Under the pieces are notes generated by a model, which had not been told where the DNA came from, ran no database searches, and saw only the letters and a program-made list of their open reading frames with translations. A stretch of DNA of 64,000 nucleotides from Gilliamella apicola (GTDB taxonomy: Bacteria; Pseudomonadota; Gammaproteobacteria; Enterobacterales; Orbaceae), in NCBI RefSeq assembly GCF_000599985.1, contig NZ_CP007445.1, positions 1,178,001-1,242,000 on the forward strand, written 5' to 3'. The translations under genes and the position numbers were made by a program. Below are positions 58,014-64,000 of this stretch, piece after piece. Position 1 is the first letter of the stretch, and each line of letters opens with the position of its first letter.

Positions 58014-58755
58014 TGTTTAATTCTTTAAATATTCACATTTTTAATATTATTAATCCAGATATTTGATTAACAAAGTGTAAAGCTCTGCTATCTGCACTAT
58101 ATAACTGTCCAAAATCTTAACCGCAATTCCTATTTAGTCCAGAATACTGCTTAAATTAATAATTAAAAGTTTTCGAATTTTATGTGTAATTGGTACTAAA
58201 CATAATAAGATTAATGATTAAAATTTCCTTTTTATTAGTCGAGTAGAGTTCAGAAATATGTCTTAGTTGTCGTAGTATATACGGTAAAAGTAGCTAAAGT
58301 TATGGAAGGGTATAATTCCAAAAAATACGGATGAACTAAAAGATATTTTAAATTAATAACGAGATATTTTATATTGAAATAATCTGCGAAAGATATTAAA
58401 AACATCTAAGAAAAATCACAAAGATCTTTTAAAAAAATTTTTCAACTATGTAACTATAGGCACAGATAAAAAATCTAGTTGGTAAATTTAAAGCTGTTGA
58501 TAATGTAAATTTTTACTTAATATTCCAATAAATATGTTCAATAATGAGATATCAGAAACAATGCTTAGAAAAACGAAAATTAGGTTACAAATCATTTGAT
58601 AAAGAATTATTATATATACCCTTCGAAAATGAGGACAAGAAATGATTTATATAACCCAGAAAATTAACCTCTGGAACAGGGAAATTTGTAACGTTTATTT
58701 AATTTGTGAAAGATATTGCTATTGAGATTATTTTTATCGATAAACAGGGTGGATT
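58014..58755 (+). other. Decayed modules, including a copy of the 56452 gene's C-terminus
   Basis: No intact gene. The frame 58553-58645 reads 'CLEKRKLGYKSFDKELLYI', similar to 'SVFSKRKRIIGNKSFDKQLL' at the C-terminus of the 213-residue protein. Other pieces (for example 'KVAKVMEGYNSKKYG' near 58290) look like toxin-tip debris. Confidence 0.45.
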
Positions 58756-59160
58756 ATGAAACAATTATTTAACTGCATAATGCAAGGCACTATAATTGAC
58801 GTTATGATTTCTGGTTATATCGATACTGAAACCCTACCAGTATTCCACCCAATGTATGAAAGGATATATTTTATCATTAATGAAAATATCTTTGAATTAT
58901 ATATTGATGATGATGGGATTATTCAACATAACAATCTGAAAAATATAAATCTATGGTTTGATATTGATGAAGATGACCAATTTTCTTTGATGTCTATATA
59001 TTCCCAATTATTTAAGACTGAACATGAAATAAAAGTGACGCAAATTGACTATAAAGCAATCCCATTTTCCAACATTAAGATTAATTACAAAGATGGGCAA
59101 GAAGAAAGGCAATTGTTTTTAGATCCAAATAATTTTTTTGGTTTTACCTACTACAACTAA
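58756..59160 (+). CDS. Immunity-like protein, unrecognised family (134 residues)
   Basis: The acidic, soluble protein reads MKQLFNCIMQGTIIDVMISG, 'DTETLPVFHPMYERIYFIIN', 'FDIDEDDQFSLMSIYSQLFK' and ends with 'LFLDPNNFFGFTYYN'. The ATG is preceded by AGGGTGG. The codon pattern is clean and the frame intact. I recognise no family; position in the array suggests an orphan immunity protein. The gap 59161-59565 after it holds only debris, including a possible Rhs-core piece (QIEKHWL-like) near 59340. Confidence 0.55.
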   Translation: MKQLFNCIMQGTIIDVMISGYIDTETLPVFHPMYERIYFIINENIFELYIDDDGIIQHNNLKNINLWFDIDEDDQFSLMSIYSQLFKTEHEIKVTQIDYKAIPFSNIKINYKDGQEERQLFLDPNNFFGFTYYN

Positions 59161-59565
59161 TAAAAAACAGATAACAAAGTAAATTCTTCCTTACCTTTTT
59201 ATTTAACTCTAGTTCAATCTATCAAAGAATAAAATAATTAATCCACTTAACTATTTTTTAGCCTTATAAAGCTCTTTTAGCAGATCTTATTGAATAACAA
59301 AACTATAGCAAAAGATACAATTTTAAACTAAATTCTTGACCAGTAAATTGAAAAACACTGGTTGAAGATATGGTCAGCTAAATTGAAACTGGATAAAATA
59401 AAAAGCTTTCCAATTAATTCTAAGCATAAATAAGTTGTACTTACTATTGATAAGTAAATATATATCCTATATATGACTAAAGTTCGAATTAGTGGTGATG
59501 GTACTTTTTCATGATTTTCCTATAAATTCAAAAATAGTAGAACCGATTTTTTGAGGATACTACCT

Positions 59566-60054
59566 ATGTTTAGAATAAAAATAAATAATGAAGTTTCATT
59601 GGGTAAAATTGATTATGATGATGAAACTGTTTGTGAAGCAATACATTCCACATATCCTGAATATCATTATGATATTTCATTATTTTGGAATGATTTTGTT
59701 ATTCCGTTAGACAGACGAGGTGATATTAGTGAGATGTATAATGATATTATTCGTATGCTTAATGCCTTGAAAAGAAATGAAAAAGACTTTTCTATATCAT
59801 TCCTTTCCAGTACTTTTACCGCTCAGTGGAGCATCCATGTTGAATCAGAAAATTTGAGGATATTACCTAAATGGATCACTGTTTCATTTTCTGATCTGCA
59901 ACCTTATGATAATCAACAAAACAGTATCCTTATAGTTCCCACAGTAGAATTTATAAATGAATGGAATAATTTATTAAAGATAATAAAAGATGATTTGATT
60001 AAGGTTGGATATAATGAAAACCTTGAAGATTTTTATTATTTAAAAACATTATAA
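59566..60054 (+). CDS. Immunity-like protein, unrecognised family (162 residues)
   Basis: The start is the ATG at 59566 with TGAGGA 9 bases upstream; the longer frame from the TTG at 59551 would include the ribosome-binding site. The protein reads MFRIKINNEVSLGKIDYDDE, 'YPEYHYDISLFWNDFVIPLD', 'SSTFTAQWSIHVESENLRIL', with a helical C-terminus. It is soluble and acidic. No family is recognised, and immunity function is inferred from context. The stretch 60055-60392 has no gene. Confidence 0.55.
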   Translation: MFRIKINNEVSLGKIDYDDETVCEAIHSTYPEYHYDISLFWNDFVIPLDRRGDISEMYNDIIRMLNALKRNEKDFSISFLSSTFTAQWSIHVESENLRILPKWITVSFSDLQPYDNQQNSILIVPTVEFINEWNNLLKIIKDDLIKVGYNENLEDFYYLKTL

Positions 60055-60392
60055 ATTTATAATGTTAGCAATTAAATCAATATAGACAGAAACTAGATTG
60101 CATTATAGTATTTACAATTAGTATAAACTGGTTATAGGTGGTTTTATACAGAGTGGTTAGATTGAGTTGCCATAACCTGTAACTATCTGCAATTTTACGT
60201 GCAGAGTTGAGTTTTAAGGTTAGGCAAGTAAACTAGCTACAACTAAATCGAAAAATTATAACTACACACTCAAATTAGATTGAAAAACAACCGAAGATAT
60301 TTGGATTTATTAGAAATTTAATAGCAGATGCATAGCTATCGGTATTAACCATTAATCTTTTTAGTGCTTTAAGAAATAGGGAAAATAGTTTT

Positions 60393-60587
60393 ATGGAAAT
60401 AAAAACAAGACTAAAACTTGATCGAGAAGAATAGCTAACGTTTTTATTTAAAAAAAGTGGAACAGTAAGTGTTATTCATATTGTTCCACATGATAATTGT
60501 GGTGCTGGATCAAGCATATTAAAAGTTCTCTCAGATTTGTCTGAAGGAACCAAAATTATAGTAGAGGTTGTTGATGGAAAATTCTAA
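60393..60587 (+). pseudogene. Toxin tip, probably NucA/NucB-type nuclease C-terminus
   Basis: From the ATG at 60393 the frame reads MEIKTRLKLDREE, a TAG (60432-60434), then 'SGTVSVIHIVPHDNCGAGSS' and 'ILKVLSDLSEGTKIIVEVVD', ending at 60587. The 'VPxxNxGAGSS...L...GTxxxVEV' pattern resembles the end of NucA/NucB-type nuclease toxins. Its end overlaps the next gene, a ComJ-like protein, by 14 bp. ComJ is the known inhibitor of NucA, which supports the call. Only the C-terminal tip survives. Confidence 0.5.
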
Positions 60588-61056
60588 AAATCAAATGGTT
60601 GACTTGTTGATTTCACATAATCAGATTTTAGTTCGATCTAGAGCTTACTCTGAAAAATTATCTCAATGGGGCAAAGAGAATATTGAACAAGGTGCTGTTA
60701 TTCATAAAGATTATGTTATATTTGACCCTTTACCTGAAGAGGCTTTCGGAGCTAATGTTTTTTTAAAATTAACAGATAATTTTGTCATGGACGAAAATAC
60801 ACAACGATGTATTGTGACACCTTTTTATATTAATAATAGTAATAACGTTGAAGTTGCATCAGCTGCAGAACAGTTCAAAATAAACATAAAATTTGATACT
60901 TCTTTATATGATCTTTACTATGAAATTTGTGAAGATGATGAAGTTTTTTACAAATTTACCTTTGTTCCTGCAGAAATACCTACAGTAGCCAAATATCTAA
61001 TGGACGATCCTTGGGGTGGAGAAAAAGATAAAGCACTTAAACTTGGTTTTTTATAA
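60574..61056 (+). CDS. ComJ-like nuclease inhibitor (immunity protein)
   Basis: The protein (160 residues from the ATG at 60574) shows the ComJ-like order 'DLLISHNQILVRSRAYSEKL', 'GAVIHKDYVIFDPLPEEAFG', 'QRCIVTPFYINNSNNVEVAS', 'LYDLYYEICEDDEVFYKFTF' and a C-terminal 'KYLMDDPWGGEKDKALKLG'. ComJ of Bacillus binds and inhibits the nuclease NucA. In polymorphic toxin loci the same fold serves as immunity to nuclease tips. GAGG lies nine bases before the ATG, inside the upstream toxin-tip frame, so the pair was translationally coupled. TTG codons at 60568 and 60571 are less likely starts. Confidence 0.65.
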   Translation: MENSKNQMVDLLISHNQILVRSRAYSEKLSQWGKENIEQGAVIHKDYVIFDPLPEEAFGANVFLKLTDNFVMDENTQRCIVTPFYINNSNNVEVASAAEQFKINIKFDTSLYDLYYEICEDDEVFYKFTFVPAEIPTVAKYLMDDPWGGEKDKALKLGFL

Positions 61057-61187
61057 CTAACTAATATATAAAATTAATTTCATTTTTAATAAATATGAAT
61101 TTCACTTTATATTTAAAACATTACACTATTGGTTAATGAAATTAGATAGTAAATAGAATACATATAATTGATCTAGGTAAACCAAAT

Positions 61188-61366
61188 ACCCGGAAGTTGT
61201 TCTATATGTACAAGTAAACTCAAAAGGTAAGTTTAAAACAAGCGCTCCACCAAGGGGCATATGGTATCATGGGAATGAACAACGTGTATTGAGTTTTGTT
61301 GATTATAAGCATCATAAAACTAATTATCCCTATGGTTCTGGTGGGCGTAAAAATGGGGTGGCATAA
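61188..61366 (+). pseudogene. Toxin-tip remnant with a His/Lys-rich end
   Basis: A frame without a start reads 'PEVVLYVQVNSKGKFKTSAP', 'PRGIWYHGNEQRVLSFVDYK', 'HHKTNYPYGSGGRKNGVA' and stops at 61366. Just upstream a DLGKP piece is one base out of frame. Composition is that of a toxin C-terminus. No immunity gene follows directly. Confidence 0.5.
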
Positions 61367-61500
61367 CAAAGTTTATAAAAAAGTCAGGCCAATATGATTA
61401 ATGTAAGAAGCTTTACTAATTTATTGAAAATTTATAAAAATATTTTTTATTCTGATGTATGGAGTTTTTTTGTTGATTTAGATTATTGATAATACGAAAA

Positions 61501-61741
61501 AACGCATTGAATCAGCAAAGTATTTAAAGCCATCATACTAACAAAAGAACGCTTTGAAAATGATATCAAATTTAGAAATGATATTATAAATAAATCCGAT
61601 GAAGGCGTACGTTCTGTTTTAACTCATGCCAAAACAAAAATAGAAACGGGAAATTTACGTAAGTTAGCTAATGATAGATCAAGATAGCTCGGTGATATTG
61701 GCCGTAATGTACAAAGATATAATGCTAAGATAGGTTACTAA
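61501..61741 (+). pseudogene. Toxin-tip remnant directly before an immunity gene
   Basis: Frames separated by stops and one shift read 'ESAKYLKPSY', 'ERFENDIKFRNDIINKSDEG', 'VRSVLTHAKTKIETGNLRKL' and LGDIGRNVQRYNAKIGY, ending in TAATAATG at 61739-61746. The next gene's ATG begins two bases later, the classic toxin/immunity junction. The toxin is inactivated. Confidence 0.55.
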
Positions 61742-61743
61742 TA

Positions 61744-62166
61744 ATGAATGAAGAATGGAATCCTATATTTCAAATAGAATTAATGGATATTATTAATAGT
61801 CTATACATTAAAAAATTGCATGTCGGATCATCTGATTCTCTTATTTATGAAACGATGGGAGAACCAGAATTACCTGTAGCAAGACTGAACAGAAAATCAA
61901 AAATATTTAGTCATCTATATGGCAATGTCAATATTTTATCTGTAAATAACACTGTAATAAGGATAGATATTGACATGCATGGTTTTAGAAAAAAGATGGT
62001 AATTCTTGGTAGAATAAATAGCTGGAAACTTAATGATTGGCTAAAGCTGGCTAAAATAAAAAATTGGAATGTAAATAAAATTTGTGATGTAGTTCGACTT
62101 GAAGGAAAAGGAATAGTTATTTGTTTATCACCGGATGGAAAAGTAGAGATGATTTCTCTTTCTTGA
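61744..62166 (+). CDS. Immunity-like protein paired with the 61501-61741 toxin tip
   Basis: The 140-residue protein reads MNEEWNPIFQIELMDIINSL, 'PELPVARLNRKSKIFSHLYG', 'TVIRIDIDMHGFRKKMVILG' and 'VRLEGKGIVICLSPDGKVEM'. It is intact, soluble and starts two bases after the stop of a decayed toxin tip. The family is not recognised. Its survival next to a dead toxin suggests either recent decay of the toxin or selection to keep protection against neighbours. Confidence 0.65.
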   Translation: MNEEWNPIFQIELMDIINSLYIKKLHVGSSDSLIYETMGEPELPVARLNRKSKIFSHLYGNVNILSVNNTVIRIDIDMHGFRKKMVILGRINSWKLNDWLKLAKIKNWNVNKICDVVRLEGKGIVICLSPDGKVEMISLS

Positions 62167-62173
62167 ATAACTT

Positions 62174-62371
62174 TTAGCTCATGATGCTGGGGTTAATCTT
62201 ATTATAATGGAATTGAAATTTAATAGTAATAGAATTTATTTTTGGGATCATGAGCTTGAAGTAGATGAAGGTGAAACACCTAATATAGACAATGTTTATT
62301 ATATTAATCAGTCTTTTACCAAGTTTATAAATGATCTCTATCTCTATCTTTATAAGGAAGATGAAATTTAA
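62174..62371 (+). pseudogene. Duplicated C-terminal fragment of the SMI1/KNR4 gene
   Basis: The frame reads LAHDAGVNLIIMELKFNSNR, 'IYFWDHELEVDEGETPNIDN' and 'VYYINQSFTKFINDLYLYLY', nearly the same as the last ~65 residues of the gene at 54884-55348 except for a two-residue deletion and a few changes. No start is present. Confidence 0.8.
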
Positions 62372-62675
62372 TTAAGCGCATAAATGATGAATATTTATTT
62401 GTCTGAATTAAAGTGAATATAGATTAACGTTCTTGTTAAAACGTTATTTAATCATATTTTATATTAATGATTATTAGTATGTTGTTTATAAAATCTGGTG
62501 TATATAATTTGCTTCGTTGGATTACTAATTTGTCTGATTTGGTTTAGCACTTTTGGTTTATATTTAACACTTTAATAAATAAGTAGTTTATGAACAGCCT
62601 GTTTTATCAACCCTAATTAGAAATATTACTAAACACCATCTGACCGAAATATGTTTTGAATAGTAGAACCATAGC

Positions 62676-62831
62676 ATATATTATGGCAACGTCTATGATG
62701 TACTCGAACGACAGATTGAAAAACACCGACTGGATCGGGACGGCAAGCCAAGCCATACCATACCATTCCATACAATCGTACCACCCGTTTCTCATCCTAA
62801 TCCTTCTATTGGTATAGTTTTGGTTCAATAA
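62676..62831 (+). pseudogene. Rhs/YD-repeat core fragment
   Basis: The frame reads IYYGNVYDVLERQIEKHRLD and 'RDGKPSHTIPFHT', then drifts to a TAA at 62829. The pattern 'YDxLxRxIxKxxxDRDGK' is typical of the last YD repeats of Rhs proteins, just before the hypervariable toxin tip. It supports an Rhs origin for this array. Otherwise 62372-62929 shows no gene. Confidence 0.6.
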
Positions 62832-62929
62832 TTTCAGCAATGATGTAATAATAAAAAAATAAAAAAAACATCGAGTTAGTATCTAAAATGTGATTGAAAA
62901 TAAGATCTGTAAAATGTTAGGATTATTAA

Positions 62930-63375
62930 ATGTCAAAAATAAACGAATTATGGAATAAAAAAAATTACCAATTAGAAATGGTATTTATTTTGCAAACGGA
63001 GAATCTTTTTCATTTCTGGCAAAATTTTATCCCGATATTGTTATAAAAAAAGGAAAATCATTTAGTCTTGTTGATTTTTTAAATAAAAATCCTGATTGTA
63101 TAACTGATATAGATATTTTTGAGAAAATTAAAATATCAACGGGTGGGGCATGCTTATTAGGAGAAGGTAGCCATGGATCTGAAGGTTTTATTGCATATAT
63201 CACATCTGATGAAAAGCTAAATTGGGTAATATATTTTGAAGAATCCAATCCTTTTATAAATGCAGTAGAATTACCAGATACATTTCTTAAAGTAGAATCT
63301 AGTGCTAACTATACAATAATCTTAGATTTAAAAGATCCTATTAATATTGTTTCAATAAATAAAATTGAAGTATAA
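62930..63375 (+). pseudogene. Immunity-like gene frameshifted at an A8 tract
   Basis: The ATG at 62930 (AGGATT upstream) reads MSKINELWNKK, then leaves the frame at the A8 run 62957-62964. The following frame continues 'LPIRNGIYFANGESFSFLAK', 'FYPDIVIKKGKSFSLVDFLN', 'STGGACLLGEGSHGSEGFIA', 'NWVIYFEESNPFINAVELPD' to 63375. One more A gives a continuous ~148-residue protein. The family is unrecognised. The beta-rich soluble character and context suggest an immunity protein. Confidence 0.6.
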
Positions 63376-63539
63376 TTTTATTTTAGAATATAAATTATTT
63401 CAAAGAATTATTTAAAACATTTAAATATATATGATAGTGCATATATCTATTACGATAAGGAATGGCATTTATGTAATGTCAAGTTAATTGCTATTAGATA
63501 TACACCCGGTCGTATAGTCGATTACAGGAGGAACCTGCT

Positions 63540-63824
63540 ACGATATATATTAAAGTCTTGTGGATTCATAAAAATAAAGATGAACCAATTGAATTATATA
63601 GCGAGTTAGATGAAGATCGTTATGAGACGAAGAAAGTGGAGATTTTTATAGATGATACAGCAGGTTATGCGGAAGAAAAGCAGTCAAATGGAGAAACATT
63701 ATTAGGTAAATGTCCAATACCATCTTTAGAAGATATTAATTCAAACCCAGAATTTAAAGCGAAGAGTATAACAAAAGAAGAGTTTTTTGCCATATGGAAT
63801 AAATATGTTCCATTTCAAAAATAA
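63540..63824 (+). CDS. DUF6881-like small protein with a non-ATG start
   Basis: The frame from the ACG at 63540 reads 'IYIKVLWIHKNKDEPIELYS', 'ELDEDRYETKKVEIFIDDTA', 'LGKCPIPSLEDINSNPEFKA' and 'ITKEEFFAIWNKYVPFQK' (94 residues plus start). This resembles the DUF6881 pattern 'YIKVxWxHxxxxEPVxLYSELDxxRxExRKVEIF'. A perfect AGGAGG lies eight bases before the ACG, where related proteins have their Met, so the start codon seems mutated from ATG or a rare ACG start is used. The GTG at 63558 is the only standard alternative but would remove the first conserved strand. Confidence 0.6.
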   Translation, partial: TIYIKVLWIHKNKDEPIELYSELDEDRYETKKVEIFIDDTAGYAEEKQSNGETLLGKCPIPSLEDINSNPEFKAKSITKEEFFAIWNKYVPFQK

Positions 63825-64000
63825 AGCAAAGCGATTACTCCATACACTTTTTGATTATTTGAACGTATTAAGAAAAAATATTGATCGCCTTATCGAGCGA
63901 CAAAGCTATTTGAGATTCATTTAGTATTCTTATTGTCTGCAAGCAGGATCAGATATCCGTCAGAAATCTTCATCATAACAATTATCCAAGTATCAAATTC
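63825..64000. other. Window end, no recognised gene
   Basis: Only short frames are present. One reads 'LFDYLNVLRKNIDRLIERQS' without a start and may be debris. Confidence 0.4.

Noticed and set aside
1..64000. CRISPR arrays and rRNA genes
   Set aside because: No regularly spaced direct repeats or rRNA-like segments were seen anywhere in the window.

Overview
The window is AT-rich and its housekeeping genes read as a gammaproteobacterium: bamE, dusA, rep, topB, hemL, erpA, perM/bcp, the yjfI-pspA-yqiJK block and an enteric-type hut/chu heme locus. The low GC, gene order and heavy load of decayed toxin/immunity genes fit an Orbaceae-like gut symbiont (Gilliamella, Frischella or Orbus type). That placement is inferred from gene content, not from a marker-gene comparison.

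Layout. 1-4.9 kb is core: fklB (partial), bamE, dusA, rep. 5.3-8.8 kb is a small island behind a tRNA-Arg(TCT). It holds a SIR2/P-loop defence-type gene with an in-frame TGA inside its NAD-binding motif, and a decayed tyrosine integrase. 9-19.5 kb has a GFA-family protein and a five-gene minus-strand operon: YjfI, PspA/IM30, YqiJ, the flotillin YqiK and a 1647-residue AAA+ ATPase. This looks like a membrane-stress system. 19.5-27.8 kb is a complete heme acquisition and anaerobic heme-degradation locus: a TonB receptor and binding protein diverge from hutW, hutX, chuY, hmuU and hmuV around a strong Fur box. A degenerate ~185-bp tandem duplication of the receptor's 3' end lies between this locus and the YjfI operon.

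27.9-41.6 kb is mostly core: zntB, topB, a membrane protein, mgtA, ydcH, yjgR, perM, bcp, hemL and erpA. It also contains a GNAT pseudogene and a 26-residue small ORF behind mgtA.

42.1-54.2 kb is an integrated element. A P4-type integrase sits next to tRNA-Gly(GCC). The last 23 bases of that tRNA and 2 further bases are repeated exactly about 12 kb away, and both ends carry matching 'AGTCC' arm-type repeats. Cargo includes an AlpA-like regulator, a truncated ParA, a LysR regulator and a tight six-gene minus-strand operon. The operon encodes two radical SAM proteins, a dihydropyrimidine-dehydrogenase-like iron-sulfur oxidoreductase, a MATE exporter, a DUF5680 protein and an NRPS-type thioesterase. 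It looks like an uncharacterised small-molecule pathway and is the most novel part of the window.

54.3-64 kb is a graveyard of Rhs-type polymorphic toxin modules. Intact immunity-like genes (SMI1/KNR4, ComJ-like, a probable DUF6881 protein and several unrecognised families) alternate with stop-riddled toxin tips, Rhs core fragments and duplicated remnants, all on the plus strand.

Four genes between 46 and 63 kb are each interrupted by a single-base indel at an A7-A9 tract. Real decay, rescue by polymerase slippage and homopolymer sequencing error are all possible, and raw reads would separate them.
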